Below, piece after piece: positions 9,840 through 18,987 of a stretch of 64,000 nt of DNA. The position numbers and the translations under genes are program-made. The notes below the pieces were generated by a model. That model had not been told where the DNA came from. It saw only the letters and a list, made by a program, of their open reading frames with translations, and ran no database searches. Position 1 is the stretch's first letter. Each line of letters begins with the position of its first letter. The stretch covers positions 248,001 to 312,000 of the forward strand of contig NZ_CP015030.1 in assembly GCF_011455695.1 (NCBI RefSeq). The letters run 5' to 3'. The DNA comes from Mannheimia granulomatis. Lineage in GTDB: Bacteria; Pseudomonadota; Gammaproteobacteria; Enterobacterales; Pasteurellaceae.

Positions 9840-10485
9840 ATTCACAAATGTGAACAAAGTTTATAAAGGTGGTAAACCTGCATTGCAGGGGATTGATTTC
9901 CATCTTCCCGCAGGTGGAATGGCCTATATTACCGGCCATTCCGGTGCGGGTAAAAGTACGTTGTTGAAATTAATTATGGGCATTGAGCGTGCCAACGGCG
10001 GGCAAATTTTATTTAACGGGCATGATATTACCCGACTTGCCCATCACGAATTGCCGTTTTTACGCCGCCAAATCGGTATGGTTCACCAAGATTACCGTTT
10101 ATTAACTGACAGAACGATTTTAGATAATGTTGCTCTGCCGTTAATTATTTTAGGTATGAATCAAGTCATTGTAGAGCGTGAAGCCCGTATTGCTCTTGAG
10201 CGTGTCGGATTAGGCGATAAAGCGAATTATCTTCCGCTACATCTCTCTGGCGGTGAGCAACAACGTGTTGATATTGCACGTGCGATTGTCCACCGCCCAA
10301 CGCTTCTGTTGGCAGATGAACCAACGGGAAATTTAGATGAAAAACTCTCGTTTGAAATCTTCCGTTTATTTGAAGAGTTTAATCAAGCTGGTACGACCGT
10401 TCTTATTGCGACACACGATACCAATATTATTTCAAAGCGTCCAAAGCCGTGTTTAGAGCTAGAGCAAGGGCATCTTAAGTTTTAA
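9832..10485 (+). CDS. ftsE: Cell division ABC transporter ATP-binding protein FtsE
   Basis: FtsE is the ATPase of FtsEX, which activates septal peptidoglycan hydrolases at the divisome. The 217-residue protein has Walker [14 protein letters not shown], signature [14 protein letters not shown] and Walker [13 protein letters not shown]. The start at 9832 gives the family N-terminus [20 protein letters not shown] and overlaps the ftsY stop (ATGATTAA), a sign of translational coupling. An upstream in-frame ATG at 9754 lies inside ftsY and would add an unrelated tail. Confidence 0.95.
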   Translation: MIKFTNVNKVYKGGKPALQGIDFHLPAGGMAYITGHSGAGKSTLLKLIMGIERANGGQILFNGHDITRLAHHELPFLRRQIGMVHQDYRLLTDRTILDNVALPLIILGMNQVIVEREARIALERVGLGDKANYLPLHLSGGEQQRVDIARAIVHRPTLLLADEPTGNLDEKLSFEIFRLFEEFNQAGTTVLIATHDTNIISKRPKPCLELEQGHLKF

Positions 10486-10494
10486 GGGAAGATT

Positions 10495-11430
10495 ATGATT
10501 CGTTCATTTGCAAAATTAGGGGCTCAAACCAGCTATTCGTTACGTGCAGTTTGGCAAGATTTAATGAAGCGTAAACTCGGTACCTTTTTAACGGTGCTGG
10601 TGATTGCGGTTTCTTTAACTATTCCAACTGTGAGTTATTTACTTTGGAAAAATACTCACGAAGCAGCAACGCAATTCTATCCGGAGCCACAGCTTACGGT
10701 CTATTTACATAAAAACTTAGCAGAACACGATGTAAATGCAGTTGTTGATCGTATTCGTGCTTATGAAGCAGATAAAATTGAATCCTTTAATTACATTTCT
10801 CGTCAGCAAAGTTTGGAAGAGTTCCGTTCTTGGTCCGGCTTTGGCGAGGCATTAGATATTTTAGATGATAATCCGCTACCGGCTGTTGTTACTCTTAAAC
10901 CAAAAGCGAATTTCAATAATGCGGATGCGATGGTGGAATTGCGTAACGGTTTACAGCAAATCAAAGGGGTACAAGAGGTTCGTTTAGATAATGGTTGGCT
11001 AGAAAAACTAACGGCTTTAACTTGGTTAATTGCCCGCATTGCGATTGTGTGTACATTATTGATGTTATTAGCAGTGTTTTTAGTGATTGGTAACAGCGTG
11101 AGAAGCGATGTTGCAAATAGCAAGGCGGCTATTGAGGTACAACAAATTCTAGGGGCAACGGATCACTTTATTGCCCGCCCATTTCTTTATACAGGCATGA
11201 TCTATGGCTTTTTCGGCAGCTTACTTGCTGTGTTGTTTAGCTCGGTAATGATTAGCTATTTTACCGGTGTTGTGAAATATGTTACAGATATGTTCACTGT
11301 TAAATTTGAATTGCATGGTCTGAATTTTAGCGAAGCCTTTTTCCTAGTGGTAATGTGTGTGTTCATTGGTTGGTTATCAGCAAAATTAGCCACAATGCGT
11401 AATATTTTCCGTATCGGAAGCCGAACTTAA
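10495..11430 (+). CDS. ftsX: Cell division protein FtsX (permease)
   Basis: FtsX is the inner-membrane partner of FtsE. The 311-residue protein has an N-terminal hydrophobic helix (about residues 28-50), a large periplasmic loop (PQLTVYLHKNLAEHDV onward) that in the family contacts EnvC-type activators, and three C-terminal membrane segments (about 178-200, 230-255 and 275-295). It starts nine bases after ftsE and closes the ftsYEX operon, followed by a uptake-signal hairpin. Confidence 0.93.
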   Translation: MIRSFAKLGAQTSYSLRAVWQDLMKRKLGTFLTVLVIAVSLTIPTVSYLLWKNTHEAATQFYPEPQLTVYLHKNLAEHDVNAVVDRIRAYEADKIESFNYISRQQSLEEFRSWSGFGEALDILDDNPLPAVVTLKPKANFNNADAMVELRNGLQQIKGVQEVRLDNGWLEKLTALTWLIARIAIVCTLLMLLAVFLVIGNSVRSDVANSKAAIEVQQILGATDHFIARPFLYTGMIYGFFGSLLAVLFSSVMISYFTGVVKYVTDMFTVKFELHGLNFSEAFFLVVMCVFIGWLSAKLATMRNIFRIGSRT

Positions 11431-11446
11431 TTAAGCCTTTTAAAAT

Positions 11447-11511
11447 ACAAGCGGTCTTTTTTCTTGTTTTTTTCGCAAATTGCAAAAAAGTGATGAAAAA
11501 AGACCGCTTGT
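11447..11511. terminator. Inverted uptake-signal pair, terminator for ftsX and metR
   Basis: The arms 11447-11462 (ACAAGCGGTCTTTTTT) and 11496-11511 are perfectly complementary, with a loop of about 33 bases. The pair lies between the convergent ftsX and metR genes and contains T-runs on both strands. Confidence 0.65.
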
Positions 11512-11541
11512 GGTTTCTGCTCAATCTTTTTGACTCAATCG

Positions 11542-12468
11542 CTATTCCAATACCATCAGCCCAGGTAAAGTAGCGAAGCTTTGAGATTTTACCGTGTTAT
11601 GGAAATCATCTAAGTAAGCAAGAGATGAATCGGCTTCACGAATGGCACCGTAAAGTGTGCTGTATAAGCCTTCTTTAGTGATTTTTCTTGCGACTACATA
11701 ACCTCTATCTAAATATGGTTTAACCGCCCAATAAGGAAGTGCAGCAACACCACGGCGACTGGCAACAAGCTGAATAATTGCAATCGTTAATTCACTATTA
11801 CGACGTGTAACTTTAATTCCTGCCGGTGTTAATACTTTTCGTAATAAATCCAGCATGTCATCGGGTACTGGATACGTAATTAAGGTTTCGTCTTTGAAAT
11901 CTTCCGCTTCCCAAACTTCTTTTATTGATAGTGGATGATCTTTTGAACAAATCGCTACCATTTCATAGGAAAATAAAGGTTTATACAAAATGCCAGCGTT
12001 ATCTTCTTCCTCTGCAACAATTGCAATATCGGCACGATGGCTGAGTAGTAGCCCTACTGTATCGGTATGGAAACCGGAGACAATATCTAATTCTACTAAT
12101 GGCCAATGTTGGCGGAATGTGTCCATTGCCGGCATTAACCAATCAAAACAGGTATGGCATTCGACGGCAACCCGAACTTCTCCAACCTCACCTTGTTTTA
12201 CTCTAGCTAAATCAAGCTCTGCTTCAATAATTTGCGGCAGAATATCATGGGCAAGTTTAATTAAACGTTCTCCGGCTGCGGTGAAACGAATGGGGGAGCT
12301 TTTGCGTTCAAATAAGGTTAGATCGTATTGTTCTTCCAGTAATTTAATTTGATGAGAAAGAGCAGATTGAGTGAGATGTACACGTTTGGCTGCAAGCGAT
12401 ATACTTCCACTCTCTTTCAACGCAATGAGAGTTCTCAAATGACGAATTTCAAGAAAAATAGGCTTCAT
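11542..12468 (-). CDS. metR: LysR-family regulator of methionine biosynthesis MetR
   Basis: MetR activates metE and related genes with homocysteine as coregulator. The 308-residue protein has an N-terminal winged helix-turn-helix (LRTLIALKESGSISLAAKRV, then TQSALSHQIKLLEEQ) and a periplasmic-binding-like effector domain. The segment VECHTCFDWLMPAMDTFRQHWPLVELD matches MetR of E. coli (ECHSCIQWLTPA) rather than generic LysR proteins. No metE lies next to it: upstream is a 248-base gap and then the ElyC-like gene on the same strand, so the target must be elsewhere. Confidence 0.85.
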   Translation of the reverse strand: MKPIFLEIRHLRTLIALKESGSISLAAKRVHLTQSALSHQIKLLEEQYDLTLFERKSSPIRFTAAGERLIKLAHDILPQIIEAELDLARVKQGEVGEVRVAVECHTCFDWLMPAMDTFRQHWPLVELDIVSGFHTDTVGLLLSHRADIAIVAEEEDNAGILYKPLFSYEMVAICSKDHPLSIKEVWEAEDFKDETLITYPVPDDMLDLLRKVLTPAGIKVTRRNSELTIAIIQLVASRRGVAALPYWAVKPYLDRGYVVARKITKEGLYSTLYGAIREADSSLAYLDDFHNTVKSQSFATLPGLMVLE

Positions 12469-12619
12469 AATTTATTCATCTAAAACAGGAAAAAGATGAA
12501 TAGGATTATAACAGAATATTCAAAGGCAGACACTTTAAGCTATCGGTTTTCGTTCATATACTACGAAAAGTAGGGAGGAAATTACTTCTTAGAAAACTAT
12601 TTTTACTCTTGATAAATGC

Positions 12620-12647
12620 AATAGCCTCTTTGCAGAGGCTATTTTTA
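12620..12647 (+). terminator. Intrinsic terminator in the metR-elyC gap, reading on the + strand
   Basis: The perfect stem AATAGCCTCT / AGAGGCTATT with a 4-base TTGC loop is followed on the + strand by a short T-run. No + strand gene precedes it, and on the minus strand (the direction of the elyC-like gene) the T-run is missing. It may end a small RNA starting upstream; see findings. Confidence 0.55.
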
Positions 12648-12715
12648 GGAATTGAGTATAGAAATAAAATTTGCAAGAAATAAGTAAAATATAACCGCTT
12701 GCAGCAGATGAAAAT

Positions 12716-13471
12716 TTACTTTTCTTTCCAATAACCAATCCATTCTTTTAAGGCGAGCATATTGCTGTTCATTGCACCTGCTTGCGGAATAAAGTGCATG
12801 AAATTGAGACTGTAATGATCTGGCGTATCGCCTGAGCCTACACTTGCCGGCAGCACCTCAAAACCTTGTTGTGTAAACAACATTTCAGCACGTTTCATGT
12901 GCCATTGATTAGTGACTAAAATAATCTTATTGATGTTCTCTTTTGCTAAAATTTCTCGACTAAAAATAGCGTTTTCTTTAGTTGTTTTGGCGTTGTTTTC
13001 CTGCCATTTTATTTCAATATTGAAAAACATTTTGAATTCATCCGCCATCACTTTAGCTTCAGAGGTGCCGTTTAGACTACTACCGGTAACCAAAATAGGC
13101 AGTCCGGTTTCTTTATGTAGATAAGCGGCATAACGCATTCTTTCTAGCGGAATCCCTGTAGTGGCTAATTGACCGAATAGTTCTCGACTGTCTCTTAACC
13201 CTCCGCCTAATACCACAATTGCTTGAGCTGTTTTATATTTGTCGATAGTCTTTGCTTCCTGCTCGACTAATGAATCTCCCAATTTTTGAGAGATATAGGG
13301 GATACTGAATACATATAAAATGATCATGCCTAAGATGGCAAAAAAATAGGCTGAATATTTATAGTTACAAGCAAAAAGAATAAGTGCAAGAAGCCATAAG
13401 ATTATAATATTAAACGGTGGTAAGATGATTGCTGTAATCAATTTGGTTAATTCAAACATAAAAATATCCAT
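12716..13471 (-). CDS. ElyC/SanA/YdcF-family (DUF218) envelope protein
   Basis: The 251-residue protein has two N-terminal membrane helices (about residues 10-30 and 35-58) and a DUF218 domain. The DUF218 signatures are AIVVLGGGLRDS, PILVTGSS, TKENA and ILVTNQWHMKRAEMLF. The topology and length resemble E. coli ElyC (259 residues), which affects peptidoglycan and undecaprenyl-phosphate-dependent envelope synthesis. That would fit its place beside a wzx/wzy glycan locus, but the gene is divergent from that locus and a functional link is only inferred. The start may be four codons later (13459). Confidence 0.7.
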   Translation of the reverse strand: MDIFMFELTKLITAIILPPFNIIILWLLALILFACNYKYSAYFFAILGMIILYVFSIPYISQKLGDSLVEQEAKTIDKYKTAQAIVVLGGGLRDSRELFGQLATTGIPLERMRYAAYLHKETGLPILVTGSSLNGTSEAKVMADEFKMFFNIEIKWQENNAKTTKENAIFSREILAKENINKIILVTNQWHMKRAEMLFTQQGFEVLPASVGSGDTPDHYSLNFMHFIPQAGAMNSNMLALKEWIGYWKEK

Positions 13472-13584
13472 GTAATTAAATGATTTCCTATTCTCCTAAA
13501 TTACAGGTGAATTGTCTATTTTTTCACAATAAAAAGTATTACAATACTCCATTTGAATTAAAACTCATTTGGGAGTAATGCAAT

Positions 13585-14226
13585 ATGGGGCATTCTAGAC
13601 GAGAAAAATTAATTTTAATTGGGGCTGGTGGTTTTGCTAAATCAGTATTGGACTCACTCGATTTTGAGCGTTATGAATTTTGTGGATTTATTGATAACTT
13701 CAAGCCGGAAGGAAGTTCTCACTTAGGCTATCCAGTGCTTTCATCAACTATTCAAGAGTTTAGTCACCGCGAGCATTACAGCTATTTTATTAGTATTGGC
13801 GATAATGCCCATCGTTTGGAAAAATTCTTAAAATTACAGCAACTTGGTTGTAAAGTGATTAATGTAGTTGATAAAACCGCCTTAGTTTCTCGCCATTCTA
13901 CTTTGGGCATTGGCGTTTTTGTCGGAAAGATGGCAATTGTGAATAGTGGCGTTACAGTGGGTAATAATGTGATTATTAATACTAAATCGTTAGTAGAACA
14001 TGGTTGTTTTATCGGCAATCACTGCAATATTTCAACCAATACGACACTAAATGGCGATGTGATTGTCGAAGATTACGCATTTGTAGGCAGTTCTTCTGTT
14101 GTAAACGGTCAATTAAGAGTAGGCGAGAGTGCATTGGTAGGTTCTGGTGCGGTTGTGATTAGAAATGTAGAGCCTCGTACGGTGGTAGCAGGGGTTCCGG
14201 CAAAATATATTAAGGATATTAAATAA
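13585..14226 (+). CDS. neuD: Sialic acid O-acetyltransferase-like protein NeuD
   Basis: The 213-residue protein combines an N-terminal Rossmann-like PglD_N domain (LILIGAGGFAKSVLDSL) with a left-handed beta helix of hexapeptide repeats from about residue 95, as in the NeuD/PglD acyltransferase family. In the sialic acid loci of E. coli K1 and others NeuD supports or acetylates sialic acid. Here it starts a + strand operon and overlaps neuB by one base. A GGGAG ribosome site precedes the ATG. The acetyl acceptor cannot be read from the sequence. Confidence 0.8.
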   Translation: MGHSRREKLILIGAGGFAKSVLDSLDFERYEFCGFIDNFKPEGSSHLGYPVLSSTIQEFSHREHYSYFISIGDNAHRLEKFLKLQQLGCKVINVVDKTALVSRHSTLGIGVFVGKMAIVNSGVTVGNNVIINTKSLVEHGCFIGNHCNISTNTTLNGDVIVEDYAFVGSSSVVNGQLRVGESALVGSGAVVIRNVEPRTVVAGVPAKYIKDIK

Positions 14227-15263
14227 TGCAAAAAGTATTTATTGTGGCAGAAATAGGCTGTAATCATAATGGTGATCCGGCATTAGCTAAGAAAATGGTA
14301 TATGTTGCAAAAGAGTGTGGTGTAGATGCCGTTAAATTCCAGACTTTCAAGGCAGATAAACTGATTTCAAAATATGCTCCTAAAGCTGAATATCAGAAAG
14401 TGACTACAGGCACAGCAGATTCTCAATTAGAGATGACGCGTAAATTAGAGCTGCCTTATGAAGAATTTAGTAAATTAGAAACTTATGCCCGTGATTTAGG
14501 ATTAGAGGTGTTTTCCACTCCATTTGATTTCGAGTCAATTGATTTTTTGGCAAGCCAGAACCAAAAAGTGTGGAAGATTCCCTCCGGTGAATTAACCAAT
14601 TTACCTTATTTGGAAAAAATCGCTCGCTTGCCGATTGAAGGGAAAACCATTGTGATCTCCACCGGTATGGCAACTATTGAGGAGACAAAAGCCTCACTTA
14701 AAGTGCTTGAAGATAATGGGGTTGCTAAAAAAGATATCACTATTTTGCATTGCAATACCGAGTATCCAACGCCTTATGAAGATGTTAACTTAAATGCTTT
14801 CCACCAGCTTAAGAAAGAATTTGGAGAATATAGTTTAGGTTTTTCCGACCATTCATCAGGTTATTTTGCAGGTTTGGCGGCAGTGCCTTATGGCATTACT
14901 TTTATTGAAAAACACTTTACTTTAGATAAAAACTTTGAGGGCCCGGATCATAAAGCTTCTGTAACGCCTGATGAGTTAAAATTACTATGTGAAGGGATTC
15001 GTGCGGTGGAAAAATCACTAGGTTCTTCAGAGAAGTTAGTCACTCATTCCGAAGCAAAAAATAAAATTGTGGCACGTAAATCAATTATTGCATCTCGACC
15101 GATTAAAAAAGGTGAGATTTTTACTACAGATAATATTACTACTAAACGACCGGGTAATGGCATTAGTCCAATGTTCTGGTATGATGTACTTGGAAAAGAA
15201 GCTCAACAAGATTTTGAAGAAGATCAATTAATCCAAGATTCTCGTTTTCAAAATCAGATGTAA
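14226..15263 (+). CDS. neuB: N-acetylneuraminate synthase NeuB
   Basis: NeuB condenses N-acetylmannosamine with phosphoenolpyruvate to make N-acetylneuraminic acid. The 345-residue protein has the N-terminal TIM-barrel domain (FIVAEIGCNHNGDPALAKKM, VDAVKFQTF, WKIPSGELTN, GFSDHSSGYF) and the C-terminal antifreeze-like SAF domain (ARKSIIASRPIKKGE onward). Length matches the family (about 346). It overlaps neuD and is followed by a hairpin before neuA. Confidence 0.93.
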   Translation: MQKVFIVAEIGCNHNGDPALAKKMVYVAKECGVDAVKFQTFKADKLISKYAPKAEYQKVTTGTADSQLEMTRKLELPYEEFSKLETYARDLGLEVFSTPFDFESIDFLASQNQKVWKIPSGELTNLPYLEKIARLPIEGKTIVISTGMATIEETKASLKVLEDNGVAKKDITILHCNTEYPTPYEDVNLNAFHQLKKEFGEYSLGFSDHSSGYFAGLAAVPYGITFIEKHFTLDKNFEGPDHKASVTPDELKLLCEGIRAVEKSLGSSEKLVTHSEAKNKIVARKSIIASRPIKKGEIFTTDNITTKRPGNGISPMFWYDVLGKEAQQDFEEDQLIQDSRFQNQM

Positions 15264-15273
15264 TAGCATATAG

Positions 15274-15295
15274 TGATGGGGTAAAAGCCCCATCA
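15274..15295 (+). terminator. Hairpin between neuB and neuA (terminator or attenuator)
   Basis: TGATGGGG-TAAAAG-CCCCATCA forms a perfect 8-bp GC-rich stem followed by TTTATTTATA, like a leaky Rho-independent terminator. It lies inside an otherwise continuous operon, so it may lower expression of neuA and later genes. Confidence 0.65.
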
Positions 15296-15327
15296 TTTAT
15301 TTATATAGATAGCAAGCGGTTAAATTT

Positions 15328-16587
15328 ATGAAAAAAATTGCAATTATCACAGCCCGTGCCGGCTCAAAAGGCTTACCGAACAAAAACGTATTGTTAGCTG
15401 ACGGAAAGCCGTTAATGGCATATTCAATTGAGGCAGCGATTGAGTCTGGTCAGTTTGAAAAAATCATTGTTAGTACCGATTCTCAAGAGTATATCGATTT
15501 ACTTTCGCATTATCCGATTGAGTTTATTAAGCGTGCGGAACATTTGGCGAGTGATAAAGCAAGTTCTTTTGTAGTGATTGAAGATGTTTTGAATCAATAT
15601 AAATCGCTAGATTTTGACTATTTTGTCCTGCTACAGCCTACCTCTCCGTTAAGAACGGCACAACATATTAAGGAATCTTGCGAGAAATTTGAGAAGAATT
15701 TTGAGCAGTTTGATTTTTTAGTATCAGTATCAGATGCCCATAAACCCACTACATTAACCCGTGTAATTGAAGAAGATGAGAGCTTAAAACATTTTCAGTT
15801 GGATTATTCTAACTATGCTCGTCAGTTGTACCGTCCGGAATATTCTCCAAATGGTGCAATTTTTTCGGCAAAACCGACCGCTTATTTAGCTCAGAAGCAT
15901 TTCTACGGTGCGAAATGTTTGGCCTACTTTATGGGTAAGGATGTTTCAATTGATATTGATGATCGCCAAGATTTTGAGTATTTCTATTTTATTTTGCAGC
16001 AGCGTAATAAAGAAAAGCTCCTATTAGAGACGATTAAACGCTCAATTTTAATGAAAAAAGAGAATTTCAAAGAAGTTAAAGAAATTGCTTTGATCGGGCA
16101 TTCTATTTTGGAATATTGGGATGTTAAGCAACTCAATGGCAAGGCTGTGAATAACTTAGGCATTGCAGGCATTTCAACCAGTCAGTATAGTGAGCTAATT
16201 TTAGATAAAGGCTTGATTTCTGCATTACCAAAAGATGTTGTACTTATGTTGGGAACAAATGATATTGTTCGTCATGGTTGGAGTGATGAGAAAGTGTTAG
16301 CAGATATTAACCATTTAATTTCGCAGCTTAAAGCTATTCGCTCTGATATTAATCTCTATTTCTTAGAAATTACGCCAACAGCGTTTAGGGTAGATCGCAA
16401 TAACGACGATATTCGTTTGTTAAACCAATATTTAAAAGATAATTTAGCCGTAAAATGGGTAGCGTTAGATCAAGCCTTTAGCGATAAATACGGTAAATTG
16501 GACTTAGCATACAGCAACGATGGGTTGCATTTAAATGCAAAAGGTTATGAAAAATTGACCGCTATTTTAGAGAAAGAGCTAAATTAA
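15328..16587 (+). CDS. neuA: Two-domain CMP-sialic acid synthetase / SGNH esterase NeuA
   Basis: NeuA activates sialic acid with CTP. The 419-residue protein has an N-terminal cytidylyltransferase domain (IAIITARAGSKGLPNKNVLL, QPTSPLRTAQHI, DIDDRQDFEYF; about residues 1-225) and a C-terminal SGNH-hydrolase domain (about 245-419). The SGNH catalytic blocks are visible: GHSILEYWD (Ser), NLGIAGIST (Gly), LGTNDIV (Asn) and DGLHLN (Asp, His). This matches the 418-419-residue NeuA of E. coli K1, whose C-terminal half is a sialate O-acetylesterase. Together with NeuD it suggests the acetylation state of the sialic acid may be controlled. Confidence 0.92.
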   Translation: MKKIAIITARAGSKGLPNKNVLLADGKPLMAYSIEAAIESGQFEKIIVSTDSQEYIDLLSHYPIEFIKRAEHLASDKASSFVVIEDVLNQYKSLDFDYFVLLQPTSPLRTAQHIKESCEKFEKNFEQFDFLVSVSDAHKPTTLTRVIEEDESLKHFQLDYSNYARQLYRPEYSPNGAIFSAKPTAYLAQKHFYGAKCLAYFMGKDVSIDIDDRQDFEYFYFILQQRNKEKLLLETIKRSILMKKENFKEVKEIALIGHSILEYWDVKQLNGKAVNNLGIAGISTSQYSELILDKGLISALPKDVVLMLGTNDIVRHGWSDEKVLADINHLISQLKAIRSDINLYFLEITPTAFRVDRNNDDIRLLNQYLKDNLAVKWVALDQAFSDKYGKLDLAYSNDGLHLNAKGYEKLTAILEKELN

Positions 16588-17748
16588 ATGAAACATATCG
16601 CTTATATTACCGGTTCTCGTGCAGAGTACGGAATCGTCAAACGTTTACTAAAAAAATTGGAGCAAGATTCGGCGTTAAAATTTTCACTGGTTGTAACTGC
16701 CATGCACCTTGCGCCTGAATATGGCAACACCGTGAATGTGATTGAACAAGACGGTTTTGAGATTGCAGAACGTATTCCGCTAACTTTAAATAGTGAAAAC
16801 AACCAGACTATTATTCACTCAATGGCAGAGTGTTTAAGTCGTTTTGGTGAGCATTTTCAGCGCCATAAATATGATGCTGTTATAGTATTAGGCGATCGTT
16901 ATGAAATGTTAGCGGTTGCAACTGCTGCTGCAATGCATAATATTCCTTTAGTGCATTTACATGGCGGTGAGCAGACTTTGGGTAATTATGACGAATTTAT
17001 TCGCCATTGCATCACTAAAATGTCTAAATTCCATTTAACCTCAACAGAGGAGTATCGTCAACGTGTGATTCAGCTTGGTGAATTGCCGGAAAATGTAGTG
17101 AATACGGGATCACTTGGGGCTGAAAATAGTTTAAGTTTGGTGTTACCAACAAAAGATGAGTTAGTTGAACGTTTAGGTATTCCAACTACGCCATATTTTA
17201 TGGTAGTGTTTCACCCTGAAACTTTAACCGATGTGTCGGTGTTAGATCAAATTGAAGCCTTATTACAAGCGTTTGATAGTTTTAAAGATAATTATTCGTT
17301 TGTGTTTATCGGTTCGAACTCCGATACTAACTCAGAGCAGATTTATCAACGTTTTTACACTTATACTGAGGAGAATCAGTTTAAGTTTTTTGCTTCAGTA
17401 AAGCCGGAGGAATATTTGGCTTTAATTAAATATTCAAACGGCTTAATTGGTAATAGTTCATCCGGTTTGATTGAAGCTCCAAGTTGTGGAGTTGGAACGA
17501 TTAATATCGGGAATCGTCAGCAAGGGCGTGTGCGTGGTGAGTCAGTAATTGATGTGGCAAGTGATAAAGCATCTATTATTCAAGGTATGAACAAGTTGAT
17601 TTCAGACGAGTTCCAAAAGCGTTTGCCGAAAATGACGAATCCTTATTTTCAACCAAATGCAATGGAAAAAGCTTATTCTGCCATTAAAGCATTTCTTGCC
17701 GATAGTAGTAATACTCAGCCGAAAGGATTTTATGATATACGCTTTTAA
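16588..17748 (+). CDS. neuC: UDP-N-acetylglucosamine 2-epimerase (hydrolysing) NeuC
   Basis: NeuC turns UDP-GlcNAc into N-acetylmannosamine and UDP, the first step of de novo sialic acid synthesis. The 386-residue protein starts IAYITGSRAEYGIVKRLLKK, the hallmark of NeuC, and has VLGDRYEMLAVATAAAMHNI, HLHGGE, and the C-terminal GNSSSGLIEAPSCGVGTINIG nucleotide-binding region. It begins immediately after the neuA stop. Its presence shows the organism can make rather than only scavenge sialic acid. Confidence 0.93.
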   Translation: MKHIAYITGSRAEYGIVKRLLKKLEQDSALKFSLVVTAMHLAPEYGNTVNVIEQDGFEIAERIPLTLNSENNQTIIHSMAECLSRFGEHFQRHKYDAVIVLGDRYEMLAVATAAAMHNIPLVHLHGGEQTLGNYDEFIRHCITKMSKFHLTSTEEYRQRVIQLGELPENVVNTGSLGAENSLSLVLPTKDELVERLGIPTTPYFMVVFHPETLTDVSVLDQIEALLQAFDSFKDNYSFVFIGSNSDTNSEQIYQRFYTYTEENQFKFFASVKPEEYLALIKYSNGLIGNSSSGLIEAPSCGVGTINIGNRQQGRVRGESVIDVASDKASIIQGMNKLISDEFQKRLPKMTNPYFQPNAMEKAYSAIKAFLADSSNTQPKGFYDIRF

Positions 17749-17781
17749 CAAGCGGTCAAAAAACACTAAAAATTTGCAATT

Positions 17782-18987
17782 ATGAAAGCAGTTAAAGACA
17801 GCGTTATTTACTTAATTGGGGAATTGGCTTCTAAGTCAATTCCTTTCTTACTCTTACCTTATTTTTCCCGAAAATTAGGAGTGGAGGGTTATGGTGAACT
17901 TTCTTATTACCAAACCTTCTCCGCCTTATTTGTCATTTTTATCGGCTTAAGCCAAGAAGGAGCGGTTGCCCGTTATTTTTATTTCTATGGTAAACGCTCG
18001 CTAAATTTGGTACTGACGACAGGTTATTTATATACGCTTTTTATGAGCTGTTTGATTTTACTGGGGTGCTGGTATTTTAAGGCGGAAATGATCGCTTATG
18101 TAGCAATCGGTTCAATGTTTCAGTCGTTTTTAAATGTACAGTTAAGTGTTCGACAGTGCCAAAAACAGGCAATGGCTTATACGACGGTTCAATTAATGTC
18201 AGCTGTTTCTTCTGCTGTCATTACTGTTGCGATGATGGAGTATTTCAATACCGAACTGGTGGAAAAGCGCATTTTAGCGATTCTTTTCAGTAATGTGTTG
18301 GTTTTTACCATTGCTTATTTATTGTATGCAAACAAAGCAAAAAATAAGAAATTTAGCTTTGCTCGCTATAAAACAGCATTGTTTTATGTACTTGGATTTG
18401 GTTTGCCACTGATTTTGCATCATTCCAGTATGTTCTTAAAGGGGCAGTTAGATCGTATTTTTATCTACCATAAATTCAGCGAAGCAGATTTAGGTTTATA
18501 TGCGATGGGAGCACAAATTGCTATGATATTAGCGGTTGTGATCCAAGCTTTAAATAAAGCTACGCTACCTTATTTTTATGAAGCTTTAAAACAGAAAAGA
18601 ATTAATGTCAGCCATATTCATAAATGGGCATTCTATGCCTTATTTATCGTACCGGTTCCGGCTTTGGTGATGTGGTTGATTCCCGAAGAGCTTGTGGTTT
18701 GGATTCTAGGTTCACAATTTATCGGTACGAAATATTATATAATGCTGTTTTTAGTCGCAACCATGCTTGTTGTACCTTATCTTATTTTAGTAAACTATCT
18801 TTTCTTTTATGGCAAAAATAAGCTGATTTCATTATGTTCGATTTTATCGACGGTCTTTTACTTGGTAAGCTTATTTGCGCTAACTTTTACTCAAATAGCC
18901 TATATTCCTTTTGCCAGCATTATTGGTGCAGTGAGCATTATCCCGATTTTGTATGTAATGACGGCAAAAGTAGGAAAAACAGTATGA
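17782..18987 (+). CDS. Wzx-type polysaccharide flippase
   Basis: This 401-residue protein is almost wholly hydrophobic with about 12 predicted membrane helices and belongs to the MOP/Wzx superfamily. The N-terminus ([20 protein letters not shown], then [15 protein letters not shown]) is typical of lipid-linked oligosaccharide flippases. It would move undecaprenyl-linked repeat units across the inner membrane. Its stop overlaps the next start (ATGA), so the two are translationally coupled. Sequence divergence in this class prevents assigning the exact substrate. Confidence 0.85.
   Translation: MKAVKDSVIYLIGELASKSIPFLLLPYFSRKLGVEGYGELSYYQTFSALFVIFIGLSQEGAVARYFYFYGKRSLNLVLTTGYLYTLFMSCLILLGCWYFKAEMIAYVAIGSMFQSFLNVQLSVRQCQKQAMAYTTVQLMSAVSSAVITVAMMEYFNTELVEKRILAILFSNVLVFTIAYLLYANKAKNKKFSFARYKTALFYVLGFGLPLILHHSSMFLKGQLDRIFIYHKFSEADLGLYAMGAQIAMILAVVIQALNKATLPYFYEALKQKRINVSHIHKWAFYALFIVPVPALVMWLIPEELVVWILGSQFIGTKYYIMLFLVATMLVVPYLILVNYLFFYGKNKLISLCSILSTVFYLVSLFALTFTQIAYIPFASIIGAVSIIPILYVMTAKVGKTV

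Noticed and set aside
18834-18983. Longer start for the GT52 gene
   Set aside because: The extension lies inside the flippase gene and lacks similarity to GT52 N-termini; the ATG at 18984 gives the expected start.
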